Counted from the first letter of the stretch, positions 8,930 to 17,322 are shown. The stretch: 35,849 bases of DNA from Jiangella rhizosphaerae (GCF_003579925.1 NZ_QUAL01000130.1:1-35849), one strand, 5' to 3'. Numbers and translations: made by a program. Notes: generated by a model not told the origin, from the letters alone.

Positions 8930-9165
8930 GCCGCGTTGTTCGCTTCTGCGTGGCGTTGGTGTCGTGGAGCGTCCACATCGCGAGATTTCACGGTGGTTCG
9001 CGGGGCCATCACGAGGATTACCCCAGCGTCAACACCCCTACAGCCATGGTGAAGCTCACGTAATCCTCGTGATGTAGCCGATCGCCGATGATCATCGCGC
9101 GCCGCCACCCGACAAAGCACGCGAAACGGGCACGCCAAGCATGAGGCGTGCCCACATCCTCCCCG
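8930..9165. repeat. Interspersed repeat core, copy B
   Basis: Second copy of the core at 2949-3188, lying between the convergent aceE and pirin genes. The long inverted repeat is 15 bp here (9007-9021 with 9060-9074), and the palindrome CGATGATCATCG is kept. The end carries a perfect 9-bp stem GGGCACGCC/GGCGTGCCC with an 8-nt loop (9128-9153). In this place it could act as a bidirectional transcription stop. The long palindromes that flank copy A are absent. Confidence 0.85.
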
Positions 9166-9184
9166 CCCCACCCCCTGGCGGCGG

Positions 9185-9919
9185 TCAGCCGGCGGCGGCG
9201 TGCATCTCCCAGACGAGCAGCTCGGCGTCGCCGCGGGCGGTCAGCGTCCGGCCGCCCTCGTCGGTGAACCGGACGGCGTCGCCCTCGCCCAGCCGCCCGG
9301 CGGTCTCGACGTCGACGGCGTGGGCGGCGGCGCCGCGCGCGACGTAGACGTGCACGAACGGCGCCGACGGCAGGGTCACCACGTCGCCGGCCCGCAGCCG
9401 GGCGACGTGCAGGGCGGCGGCCGGCTGCCCGAGCCCGACGGCGACGTCGGCGGCATGCCGCCGCAGCCCGCTCACCACGGGAACCAGCCCGCCGCCGGCG
9501 AGGTCGGACGTCACGTCGGCCTGGCCGTACGACGGATCGGCACCCGGCGCGCCCGGCGGCACCCACATCTGCACGAACCGCGCCCCCGCGGCGGTCGCCA
9601 GCTCGGAGTGGCGGACGCCGCGTCCGGCGCTCATCCGCTGCACGACGCCCGGCACCAGCTCGCCGCCGTGTCCCGCGGTGTCCTCGTGCGCCAGCGCGCC
9701 GGACAGCACCCACGTCACGATCTCGACGTCGCGGTGCGGGTGCACCGGGTACCCGCCGTGCGGGACGGCGACGTCGTCGTTGGCCACCACCAGCAGCCCG
9801 AACCCCACGTTGCCCGGGTCGTAGTGCGGCCCGAACGAGAACGAGTGCCGCGACACCACGCCGTCGCCGGGCGTGACGAACCGGTCGCCCGCCCGCCGCA
9901 CGTCCGCCGCGGGCGGCAT
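9185..9919 (-). CDS. Pirin family protein
   Basis: The product is a 244-residue bicupin. The N-terminal cupin contains SRHSFSFGPHYDPGNVGFG, the metal-binding HPHRDVEIVTWVL with the paired histidines, and ALAHEDTAGHGGELVPG. The next pirin signature block is QRMSAGRGVRHSE. Bacterial pirins include quercetinase-like dioxygenases and metabolic regulators, and in Serratia pirin binds pyruvate dehydrogenase E1. Its position here convergent with aceE is worth noting, but a link is inference. The ATG at 9919 directly abuts the stop of the membrane-protein gene, so the two are co-transcribed. Confidence 0.9.
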   Translation of the reverse strand: MPPAADVRRAGDRFVTPGDGVVSRHSFSFGPHYDPGNVGFGLLVVANDDVAVPHGGYPVHPHRDVEIVTWVLSGALAHEDTAGHGGELVPGVVQRMSAGRGVRHSELATAAGARFVQMWVPPGAPGADPSYGQADVTSDLAGGGLVPVVSGLRRHAADVAVGLGQPAAALHVARLRAGDVVTLPSAPFVHVYVARGAAAHAVDVETAGRLGEGDAVRFTDEGGRTLTARGDAELLVWEMHAAAG

Positions 9920-10402
9920 CTACAGTCCCGTGCGCGCGCCCGCCGACTCCATCTGCGCCAGCCATCCGCGCAGCCGGTCGGCCGTCGGCGCCGTCAGCAG
10001 CAGGCCGGCGACGCTGAACAACGCGCCGATCGCCACCGGCAGCCACACCCCGCGGGCGAACGAGTTGACCAGCCCGATCAGGGTCGGCAGCTCGGCGAAC
10101 ACCAGGCTCAGGAACGCCGCGCTGCGCAGCTGGCCGGCCGCCTTGACCTCGTCCGGCGCGGCGGTGGCCGGCCAGGGCCGGACCAGACGGCGCGGGACGA
10201 GGAACGCGGCGGCCAGGAAGACGACGCTGACGAGGATCGCGCCCAAGGCGTCGATACCCGACCCGGGCTCGTCGCCGACGGTGAACACGGCCACCGCCGC
10301 GATGACCACGACACCGCCGAGCATGGCGAGACTCACCAACCGCAGCGCGCGGCCCAGGACGTCGGTGGGGGCGCCCTCGCCGGGCGATGTGGGTGTCGAC
10401 AT
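9920..10402 (-). CDS. Small membrane protein, four TM helices
   Basis: The 160-residue protein has hydrophobic segments at about residues 21-40 (VSLAMLGGVVVIAAVAVFTV), 50-68 (ILVSVVFLAAAFLV), 92-110 (AAFLSLVFAELPTLIGLV) and 118-136 (LPVAIGALFSVAGLLL). The N-terminus is short and polar (MSTPTSPGEGAPTDVLGRAL) and there is no cleavable signal. No family is recognised. It is the first gene of a two-gene unit with pirin (stop directly adjacent to the pirin ATG) and diverges from the FasR-like regulator across about 135 bp. The role is unknown. Confidence 0.75.
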   Translation of the reverse strand: MSTPTSPGEGAPTDVLGRALRLVSLAMLGGVVVIAAVAVFTVGDEPGSGIDALGAILVSVVFLAAAFLVPRRLVRPWPATAAPDEVKAAGQLRSAAFLSLVFAELPTLIGLVNSFARGVWLPVAIGALFSVAGLLLTAPTADRLRGWLAQMESAGARTGL

Positions 10403-10537
10403 GGCCCGCAGCCTAATCCCCGGGCGGACCGAACCCCGCAGACGACCCGCCCGGCACAGCTCCGGATTGTCCGGTCACCACAACAACCGCGGCCCTGGTC
10501 GATCACCGACCGGCCTCGGCCGCGTACGCTGCCGGGC

Positions 10538-11737
10538 ATGCGGCACACCTCCGGCTCCGAGTTGCCCGGCGCCCACGGCACCAGCCGGCACGAGCGCACC
10601 GTGCATCTCCTGGAGCGCGCGACCGGACGGCTCGCGACGGCGGCGATCGCCCGCATGGAAGAGACCCTCAGCTGGTACCGCGCGATGCCCGCCGAGCAGC
10701 GGTCGTGGGTGGGGCTGGTGATCCAGGCCGGCATCGCGGCGTTCGTCGACTGGTACCGCAACGCCGACGAGTCCCGCCCGACGCCGACGGCCGACGTGTT
10801 CGGCACCGCGCCGCGCGACCTCATCCGCTCGATCAGCCTGCAGCAGACGGTCGAGGTGGTCCGGGTCGCGATCGAGGTGGTCGAGGACAACGTCGAGGAC
10901 GTCGTCGGGCCCGACGACGTGCGCGACGTCCGGGAGGGCGTGCTGCGCTACTCCCGCGAGGTCGCGTTCTCCGCGGCGCACGTCTACGCCCGCTACGCCG
11001 AGGCACGCGGGTCGTGGGACGCGCGGCTGGAGGCGACCGTCGTCGACTCGCTGCTGCGCGGAGAGGTCGACGAGGACGTGCGGTCCCGGGCGTCCGCCCT
11101 GGGCTGGACGGCGGCCAGCGGAGTCGCCGTCATCATCGGCCGGCCGCGGCCCGACGACGGCACGTCTGCCGACGAGATCCGGCGCTCGGCCCGGCACGCC
11201 GGGTACGACGTGCTGACCGGCGGGCAGGGTGACCGGCTGGTCGCCGTGCTCGGCCGGGTCGAGGACCCGGTGCAGGCGGCGACGGCGATCGTCACCCACT
11301 TCGGCCCGGGCCCGGTCGTCGTCGGCCCGCTGGTCCCGGACCTGGTGTCGGCGGCGGCGTCGGCCAGGCCCGCGGTCACCGGGCTGCTGGCGGCGGCCGG
11401 CTGGCCCGACGCGCCGCGTCCCGTCGCCGCCGGTTCGCTGCTGCCCGAACGGGCGCTCGCCGGCGACCAGGAGGCGCTGCACGAGCTCGTCACCGACCTG
11501 TACGTGCCGATCGCCGAGGCCGGTCCGGTCATCCTCGAGACGCTCGCCGCGTACCTGGAGACCGGGGCGTCCGTCGAGGCCGCGGCCCGGTTGCTGTTCG
11601 TCCACCCGAACACCGTCCGGTACCGGCTGCGGCGGGTCTCCGACGTCGTGGGACTGACGCCGACCGACCCGCGCGACTCCTACACGCTGCGGCTCGCGCT
11701 GTCGCTCGGGCGGATGAACCCGCCGGTCATCGAGTGA
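10538..11737 (+). CDS. fasR: PucR/CdaR-type regulator, FasR-like activator of fatty acid genes
   Basis: The 399-residue protein ends in the PucR-family helix-turn-helix: ASVEAAARLLFVHPNTVRYR followed by LRRVSDVVGL. The N-terminal 160 residues are helical (LERATGRLATAAIARMEETL; IRSISLQQTVEVVRVAIEVV) and a GGDEF-like CdaR region follows. Position directly upstream of fabD is the same as for FasR (SCO2386) in Streptomyces coelicolor, which activates the fabD-fabH-acpP-fabF operon, and for Rv2242 in M. tuberculosis. I infer the same role. The ATG at 10538 has no strong Shine-Dalgarno. The 99 bp to fabD contain a candidate operator (11751-11770). Confidence 0.85.
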   Translation: MRHTSGSELPGAHGTSRHERTVHLLERATGRLATAAIARMEETLSWYRAMPAEQRSWVGLVIQAGIAAFVDWYRNADESRPTPTADVFGTAPRDLIRSISLQQTVEVVRVAIEVVEDNVEDVVGPDDVRDVREGVLRYSREVAFSAAHVYARYAEARGSWDARLEATVVDSLLRGEVDEDVRSRASALGWTAASGVAVIIGRPRPDDGTSADEIRRSARHAGYDVLTGGQGDRLVAVLGRVEDPVQAATAIVTHFGPGPVVVGPLVPDLVSAAASARPAVTGLLAAAGWPDAPRPVAAGSLLPERALAGDQEALHELVTDLYVPIAEAGPVILETLAAYLETGASVEAAARLLFVHPNTVRYRLRRVSDVVGLTPTDPRDSYTLRLALSLGRMNPPVIE

Positions 11738-11750
11738 GTCCTACCCGACG

Positions 11751-11770
11751 GTTGTGGGAAACCCCCAAAC
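11751..11770 (+). promoter_or_regulatory. Candidate FasR operator upstream of fabD
   Basis: A 20-bp imperfect dyad with arms GTTGTGGG and CCCCAAAC around a short A-rich centre lies about 67 bp before fabD, between the regulator gene and the operon. TTGTGA at 11785-11790 may be a -35 element. The operator role is inferred from position and symmetry. Confidence 0.4.
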
Positions 11771-11836
11771 ATAGTGGGACGACCTTGTGACTGCGGCCGA
11801 CCCCTTCTACGGCCGGGTAGCCGCGAGGCTTGAAGG

Positions 11837-13021
11837 GTGCTTGTGATCGTCGCCCCCGGTCAGGGGTCCCAGACGCCCGGCTTCCTCGCGCCGTGGCTCG
11901 AGGAGCCGTCGTTCGCCGCCCGCATCGACTGGCTGTCCGCCGTCGCCGGGCTCGATCTGGCCCACTACGGCACCGAGGCCGACGCCGACACCATCCGCGA
12001 CACCGCGATCGCCCAGCCGCTGCTGGTGGCGTCGGGCCTGGTCGCCGCGCTCGCGCTGTTCCCGCACCCCGCCGACGCGTTCACGACGGTGGGCGCGGTC
12101 GCCGGGCACAGCGTCGGCGAGATCACCGCCGCCGCGGGCGCCCGCGTCATCACCGCCGAGCAGGCCATGGTGTTCGTCCGCGAGCGCGGAAAGGGCATGG
12201 CCGAGGCGGCCGCGAAGGAGTCCACCGGCATGACCGCCGTCCTCGGCGGCGACCCCGACGACGTCCTCGCGACGCTGCAGCGGCACGGCCTCACCCCCGC
12301 CAACGTCAACGGCGCCGGCCAGGTGGTCGCCGCCGGCACCGTCGCCCAGCTCGAAGCGCTGGCCGGCGACCCGCCGCAGGGCGCCCGGCTGCGCGCGCTG
12401 TCCGTCGCCGGGGCGTTCCACACGACGCACATGGCCACGGCGGTCAAGCGGCTGCGGCACTACGCGCAGTCGATCAGCACACACGACCCGCGCACGCTGC
12501 TGCTGTCCAACCGCGACGGCCAGGTCGTGCACGACGGCCGCCAGGTCCTGGACCGGCTGGTCGACCAGGTGTCGAACCCGGTCCGCTGGGACCTGTGCAT
12601 GCAGACCATGGCCGACCTCGGCGTCACCGGCCTGCTCGAGATGCCGCCGGCCGGCACGCTCACCGGCCTGGCCAAGCGGGCGCTGCCCGGCGTCGAGACG
12701 TTCGCGCTGAAGACGCCGGACCAGCTCGACGACGCCCGCGCGTTCGTCGAGAAACACGGCAGCCAGCCCAGCCAGCTGTCCACCAACCCGACGTGGCGCC
12801 TGCTCGTCGCGCCGATCAAGGGCACGTTCGCCTCCGGCGGCGCCAAGTCCGGCGACCGGCTGGCCGCCGGCGACACCGTTGGGACCGTCAGCTCGCTGCG
12901 CGACAGCGTCCAGGTCACGGCGGGGCACGGCGGCACCATCATCGAGTGGCTGGTCGAGGACGGCGACCCGGTCGCCCCGGGCCAGCCGCTGGTCCGGCTG
13001 CACCCAGAGGCGGTGGCGTGA
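11837..13021 (+). CDS. fabD: Malonyl-CoA:ACP transacylase with C-terminal biotinyl-like domain
   Basis: FabD moves malonate from CoA to ACP for chain elongation. The protein starts MLVIVAPGQGSQTPGF. The catalytic Ser92 lies in GHSVGE and His195 in GAFHTTHM. The transferase part ends near residue 300. It is followed by about 75 extra residues (from about 320, RLLVAPIKGTF) that read as a biotinyl/lipoyl-type domain and end GTIIEWLVEDGDPVAPGQPL. Where such domains carry EAMKM, this one has SSLRD, with Arg355 in place of the modified lysine. At 394 residues it is longer than the usual 300-320. I use GTG 11837 (GAGG 8 nt upstream); GTG 11843, with AAGG 6 nt upstream, is the alternative. First gene of the fab operon. 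Confidence 0.93.
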   Translation: MLVIVAPGQGSQTPGFLAPWLEEPSFAARIDWLSAVAGLDLAHYGTEADADTIRDTAIAQPLLVASGLVAALALFPHPADAFTTVGAVAGHSVGEITAAAGARVITAEQAMVFVRERGKGMAEAAAKESTGMTAVLGGDPDDVLATLQRHGLTPANVNGAGQVVAAGTVAQLEALAGDPPQGARLRALSVAGAFHTTHMATAVKRLRHYAQSISTHDPRTLLLSNRDGQVVHDGRQVLDRLVDQVSNPVRWDLCMQTMADLGVTGLLEMPPAGTLTGLAKRALPGVETFALKTPDQLDDARAFVEKHGSQPSQLSTNPTWRLLVAPIKGTFASGGAKSGDRLAAGDTVGTVSSLRDSVQVTAGHGGTIIEWLVEDGDPVAPGQPLVRLHPEAVA

Positions 13022-13023
13022 GC

Positions 13024-14043
13024 ATGAGCAAGGTCACGATCCAGGCCGCGCGCGAGCCGCGGTCGTCGCGGATCCTCGGCATCGGCGGCTACCGGCCCAG
13101 CCGGGTGGTCACCAACGCCGAGATCATCGAGCACATCGACTCCTCCGACGAGTGGATCCGCACGCGCTCGGGCATCGAGAGCCGCCGCTGGGCCTCCGAC
13201 GAGGAGACCGTCGTCTCGATGAGCCTCGCCGCGGCCCAGAAGGCGCTGGCCGACGCCGGCGTCCAGCCCGAGCAGGTCGACTGCGTCATCGTCTCGACCG
13301 TCACGCACCTGTACCAGACGCCGTCCGCGGCGGCCGAGATCGCGCACAAGCTGGGCACCAACAAGGCCGCCGCGTTCGACATCTCCGCCGCCTGCGCCGG
13401 GTTCTGCTACGGCCTGTCGCTGGCCTCGGACATGGTCCGCGCCGGCACCGCCGGCCACGTCGTCGTCATCGGCGTCGAGCGGCTCTCCGACCTCACCGAC
13501 AAGACCGACCGGTCGACGGCGTTCCTGTTCGCCGACGGCGCCGGCGCGGCCGTCGTCGGCCCGGCCGCCGGACCCGCCGAGGCCGGCATCGGTCCCGTCG
13601 TGTGGGGATCCGACGGCGAGCACCTCGACCTCATCAAGCAGCGCGAGGACTGGCGCGACGCCCTGCGCAACGAGATCGGCCCGACGATGCCGCACCTGGT
13701 CATGCAGGGCAACCCGGTATTCCGGTGGGCGTCGTACGAGATGGCGAAGGTGGCCCAGGAGGCGCTCACCGCCGCCGGCGTCACCGTCGACGACCTCGAC
13801 GTCTTCGTGCCGCACCAGGCGAACATGCGCATCACCGACGCGATGGCCCGCACGCTGAAGCTGCCCGAGCGGGTCGCCATCGCCCGCGACATCGCCACCC
13901 AGGGCAACACCTCGGCCGCGTCGATCCCGCTGGCCATCGAGCGGATGCTCGAGACCGGCGAGGCGCAGAGCGGCGACCTCGCCCTCATCATCGGGTTCGG
14001 TGCCGGGCTGGTCTACGCCGGCCAGGTGATCCGGATCCCCTGA
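13024..14043 (+). CDS. fabH: 3-oxoacyl-ACP synthase III (KAS III)
   Basis: FabH condenses a primer acyl-CoA with malonyl-ACP and starts each fatty acid. The protein has 339 residues with the Cys-His-Asn triad: Cys124 in SAACAGFCYG, His264 in VPHQANMRI and Asn295 in TQGNTSAAS. The first block, SDEWIRTRSGIESRRWA, is typical. Actinobacterial FabH often prefers branched primers, but specificity cannot be told here. ATG 13024 lies 2 nt after the fabD stop. A 103-bp gap follows before acpP and contains an inverted repeat (CGATCGT at 14085-14091, complement at 14100-14106) that could mark a processing site or an internal promoter. Confidence 0.97.
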   Translation: MSKVTIQAAREPRSSRILGIGGYRPSRVVTNAEIIEHIDSSDEWIRTRSGIESRRWASDEETVVSMSLAAAQKALADAGVQPEQVDCVIVSTVTHLYQTPSAAAEIAHKLGTNKAAAFDISAACAGFCYGLSLASDMVRAGTAGHVVVIGVERLSDLTDKTDRSTAFLFADGAGAAVVGPAAGPAEAGIGPVVWGSDGEHLDLIKQREDWRDALRNEIGPTMPHLVMQGNPVFRWASYEMAKVAQEALTAAGVTVDDLDVFVPHQANMRITDAMARTLKLPERVAIARDIATQGNTSAASIPLAIERMLETGEAQSGDLALIIGFGAGLVYAGQVIRIP

Positions 14044-14146
14044 CGTCACGCCACGGTGCCCGCCCGACGACGTGCGGACACCTACGATCGTCACCGACCA
14101 CGATCGGTCACGAGCATCACCCAACCCAACGAGGAGAACGAACGAC

Positions 14147-14392
14147 ATGGCCAGCACCGAGGAGATCCGCGAGGGTCTTGCCGAGATCGTCAACGAGATC
14201 ACCGGCGTTCCCGCCGAGGACGTGCAGCTCGACAAGTCCTTCACCGACGACCTCGACATCGACTCGCTGTCGATGGTCGAGGTGGTCGTGGCCGCCGAGG
14301 AGAAGTTCGGCGTGAAGATCCCCGACGAGGAGGTCAAGAACCTGGCCACCGTCGGCGACGCCGTCACGTTCATCGAGAAGGCAGGGTCCTGA
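14147..14392 (+). CDS. acpP: Acyl carrier protein
   Basis: This 81-residue acidic protein carries the growing acyl chain on a phosphopantetheine attached to Ser40 in the motif DDLDIDSLSMVE. Helix 1 is TEEIREGLAEIVNEITG and the last helix DAVTFIEKAG. ATG 14147 has GAGGAG 10 nt upstream. Longer open-frame starts upstream have no ribosome site. It lies between fabH and fabF in the usual actinobacterial order and is 4 nt before the fabF start, so the two are coupled. Confidence 0.97.
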   Translation: MASTEEIREGLAEIVNEITGVPAEDVQLDKSFTDDLDIDSLSMVEVVVAAEEKFGVKIPDEEVKNLATVGDAVTFIEKAGS

Positions 14393-14396
14393 CCTC

Positions 14397-15656
14397 ATGG
14401 CACGTTCCCAGGCACGAGTCGTCGTCACCGGGCTCGGCGCCACCACGCCCGTCGGGGGCGACGTGGCGTCGACCTGGGAGTCCCTGCTCGCCGGGCGTTC
14501 CGGCGTACGCAAGCTGACCCAGGAGTGGGTCGCGGACCTGCCGGTGCAGATCGGTGCGCCGGCCGCCGTCGACCCCTCCGAGGTCCTCCCCCGCGTCGAG
14601 GCCCGGCGGCTGGACCGCTCGGCCCAGTTCGCCATCATCTGCGCCCGCCAGGCGTGGGCCGACGCCGGGTTCTCCGGTAAGGCGAGTGAGGCGGGGCTGG
14701 ACCCGGAGCGCGTCGGCGTCGTGTGCGCCTCCGGGATCGGCGGGCTCACCACCCTGCTGTCCAACTACGACCAGCTGCGCGACGCCGGCCCGCGCCGGGT
14801 GTCGCCGCTGGCGATCCCCATGCTGATGCCGAACAGCCCGTCGGCGAACGTCAGCATCGAGCTGCAGGCCCAGGCCGGCGCGCACACGCCCGTCAGCGCG
14901 TGCTCGTCCGGCGCCGAGGCGCTCGCGTACGCCGTCGACATGATCCGGCTCGGCCGGGCCGACGTCGTCGTCGCCGGCGGCACCGAGGCGGTCATCTCGC
15001 CGCTGCCGATCGCCGCGTTCGCGAACATGATGGCGCTGTCCAAGCGCTCCGACGACCCCACGGCCGTCAGCCGCCCGTTCGACAAGAACCGCGACGGGTT
15101 CGTGCTCGGCGAGGGCGGCGCGCTGATGGTGCTGGAGTCCGCCGAGCACGCCGAGGCCCGCGGGGCGCGCGTGTACGCGGAGATCGCCGGCGCCGGCATG
15201 AGCGCCGACGCTCACCACATCGCCCAGCCGGAGCCGTCCGGCCGCGGCGTCGTGACGGCGATCCGCAAGGCGCTGACCGACGCCGAGCTCACGCCCGACG
15301 ACATCGCGCACGTGAACTGTCACGCGACGTCCACCCCGGCCGGCGACGTCGCCGAGTCGGTGGCGCTGAACGCCGTCTTCGGCGACCGCACGCCGTCCAT
15401 CCCGGTCACGGCGCCGAAGTCCATGATCGGGCACCTGCTCGGAGGCGCCGGAGCCGTCGAGTCGCTGGCCACCGTGCTCACCCTGCACCACGGCCTGGTT
15501 CCACCCACGGCGAACGTCGATGACGTCGACGACGACATCAACCTCGACATCGTCCGCACCACCCCGCGGAAGCTCGACGACGGTCCGCTGGCAGCCCTGA
15601 ACGACTCGTTCGGGTTCGGCGGGCACAACGTCGTCCTCGCCTTCAGGAGGACCTGA
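14397..15656 (+). CDS. fabF: 3-oxoacyl-ACP synthase II (KAS II)
   Basis: FabF elongates acyl-ACP with malonyl-ACP. It has 419 residues with the KAS Cys-His-His triad: Cys169 in VSACSSGAEA, His309 in NCHATSTPAGD and His346 in SMIGHLLGGAGAVE. It starts ARVVVTGLGATTPVG, the standard family opening, and ends LNDSFGFGGHNVVLAF. Its ATG follows the acpP stop by 4 nt. The stop codon overlaps the ATG of the carboxylase gene (TGATGA), and AGGAGG just upstream serves that next gene. Only one KAS II is present, as in Streptomyces, whereas M. tuberculosis has kasA and kasB here. Confidence 0.97.
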   Translation: MARSQARVVVTGLGATTPVGGDVASTWESLLAGRSGVRKLTQEWVADLPVQIGAPAAVDPSEVLPRVEARRLDRSAQFAIICARQAWADAGFSGKASEAGLDPERVGVVCASGIGGLTTLLSNYDQLRDAGPRRVSPLAIPMLMPNSPSANVSIELQAQAGAHTPVSACSSGAEALAYAVDMIRLGRADVVVAGGTEAVISPLPIAAFANMMALSKRSDDPTAVSRPFDKNRDGFVLGEGGALMVLESAEHAEARGARVYAEIAGAGMSADAHHIAQPEPSGRGVVTAIRKALTDAELTPDDIAHVNCHATSTPAGDVAESVALNAVFGDRTPSIPVTAPKSMIGHLLGGAGAVESLATVLTLHHGLVPPTANVDDVDDDINLDIVRTTPRKLDDGPLAALNDSFGFGGHNVVLAFRRT

Positions 15657-17107
15657 TGACCGCTCTGGCAGATCGTCCGGCATCGCAGCAAGGGGCCGCG
15701 TCGGGGCGACCTGCCAGACCGCCGCGGGACCAGGACCCGCGGCACCCCAGGCACCGGCTCACCGCCCTGTTCGACGAGGGCTCACTCGAGCTGATCAGCG
15801 CCGACGACCTCAGCGGCATGCTCGCCGCCGTCGGCACGGTGCAGGGGACGCCGGTCGTCGCGTTCTGCTCCGACGCCACCGTCATGGGCGGCGCGATGGG
15901 TGCCGACGGCTGCCAGGTGGTCGTCGACGCGTACGAGCGGGCGCTGGCCGACGGCGTCCCGATCATCGGGCTGTGGCACTCCGGCGGTGCCCGGCTGCCC
16001 GAGGGCGTGCTGTCGCTGCACGCCGTCGGACGGATCTTCGCGGTCATGACCCGCGCGTCGGGCCGCATTCCGCAGCTGTCGGTCGTGCTCGGCCCGGCCG
16101 CCGGTGGCGGCGCGTACGGCCCGGCGCTCACCGACATCGTCATCATGGGCCCCGAGGGCCGCGTCTTCGTCACCGGCCCCGAGGTGGTCCGCTCGGTCAC
16201 CGGCGAGGACGTCGACATGCTGCGGCTGGGCGGCCCCGAGCCGCACGGCCGCCGCTCCGGCGTCGTCCACGTCGTCGCGAGCACCGAGCGCGAGGCGCTG
16301 GACCGGGCGCGGGCGCTCGGAGCGCTGCTCGGTTCCCAGGGGTCGCTGGACGTCGCGGCCGTCGCCGATCGTGATCTCGGCGTGCACTTCCCCGAGTCGG
16401 CGAAGCGCGCCTACGACGTCCACCCGATCGTCGAGGACCTCCTCGACGACGGCACCGGCGTCGAGCTGCACCCGCGCTGGGCGCCCAACATCGTCACCAC
16501 GCTCGGGCGGTTCGGCGGCCGCACCGTCGGCGTCATCGCGAACAACCCGCTGCGCCTGGGCGGCTGCCTGGACTCGCTGTCCGCGGAGAAGGCGGCCCGG
16601 TTCGTCCGCATGTGCGATGCGTTCGGCGTCCCGCTGCTCGTCGTCGTCGACGTGCCCGGCTACCTCCCCGGCGTCGGACAGGAGTGGGACGGCGTCGTCC
16701 GGCGCGGCGCGAAGCTGCTGCACGCGTTCGCCGAGGCGACGGTGCCGCGGGTGACGCTGGTGACCCGCAAGGTCTATGGCGGCGCGTACATCGCGATGAA
16801 CTCGCGCGCCCTGGGCGCCACCCGCGTCTTCGCCTGGCCGACCGCCGAGGTCGCCGTCATGGGCGCCGTCGCCGCCGTGCGCGTCCTGCACCGCCGCAAG
16901 CTGGCGGAGGTGGCCCCCGAGGTACGGCCCCAGGTCGAGGCCGAGCTTGCGGAGGAGCACGCCCGCATCGCCGGCGGCCTCGACCGCGCCATGGAGATCG
17001 GCGTCGTCGACGAGGTCGTCGAGCCCGGACGGACGCGCTCGGCGCTGGCCCGCGCGATCGCCGAGGCGCCCGGCCGGCGCGGCGAGCACGGCAACATCCC
17101 GCTGTAG
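15656..17107 (+). CDS. accD: Acyl-CoA carboxylase carboxyltransferase (beta) subunit
   Basis: It transfers carboxylate from biotin on the alpha subunit to acetyl-CoA or another acyl-CoA, giving malonyl-CoA for the genes upstream. The protein has 483 residues with both carboxyltransferase halves: WHSGGARLPEGV and GPAAGGGAYGPALTD in the N-terminal crotonase-like half, and VDVPGYLPGVGQEWDGVVRR and VYGGAYIAMNSRALGA in the C-terminal half. The first 35 residues are a polar, Pro/Arg-rich extension. The start overlaps the fabF stop (ATGA). M. tuberculosis accD6 has the equivalent place after the KAS genes. No alpha or biotin carrier subunit lies in this window. It is the last gene before a strong terminator. 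Confidence 0.93.
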   Translation: MTALADRPASQQGAASGRPARPPRDQDPRHPRHRLTALFDEGSLELISADDLSGMLAAVGTVQGTPVVAFCSDATVMGGAMGADGCQVVVDAYERALADGVPIIGLWHSGGARLPEGVLSLHAVGRIFAVMTRASGRIPQLSVVLGPAAGGGAYGPALTDIVIMGPEGRVFVTGPEVVRSVTGEDVDMLRLGGPEPHGRRSGVVHVVASTEREALDRARALGALLGSQGSLDVAAVADRDLGVHFPESAKRAYDVHPIVEDLLDDGTGVELHPRWAPNIVTTLGRFGGRTVGVIANNPLRLGGCLDSLSAEKAARFVRMCDAFGVPLLVVVDVPGYLPGVGQEWDGVVRRGAKLLHAFAEATVPRVTLVTRKVYGGAYIAMNSRALGATRVFAWPTAEVAVMGAVAAVRVLHRRKLAEVAPEVRPQVEAELAEEHARIAGGLDRAMEIGVVDEVVEPGRTRSALARAIAEAPGRRGEHGNIPL

Positions 17108-17126
17108 CCGTACCCCTGAGAGACGG

Positions 17127-17156
17127 AGCGCCCCGGACCGTGCGGTCCGGGGCGCT
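17127..17156 (+). terminator. Intrinsic terminator of the fab-accD operon
   Basis: A perfect 13-bp stem (AGCGCCCCGGACC, 17127-17139, with 17144-17156) closes on a GTGC loop, 19 nt after the accD stop, followed by a short pyrimidine run. The T-run is weak, as is common in high-GC genomes. Confidence 0.85.
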
Positions 17157-17322
17157 TCTACGTGGTGAGGCCGCTGTATTTCCCGGTCACCGGGCCGGGG
17201 ACAACCACCGATGCCGGAGCGGCCACGTCTTGTGGTGTGTTACTTGACCGTGACCATACCGAGGACTTGGCGTCTTGTGAAGGCCTTGTCGTGGATGAAT
17301 TTCCGATGGGCGGGTCGGCCGT

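Noticed and set aside
9018-10046. 342-residue minus-strand frame over pirin ending in the repeat
   Set aside because: It is out of frame with pirin and Arg/Gly-rich; pirin itself is certain.
11830-13020. Possible FabD-FabH fusion frame upstream of fabH
   Set aside because: The open frame upstream of fabH overlaps fabD in another frame and reads as Arg/Pro/Gly noise.
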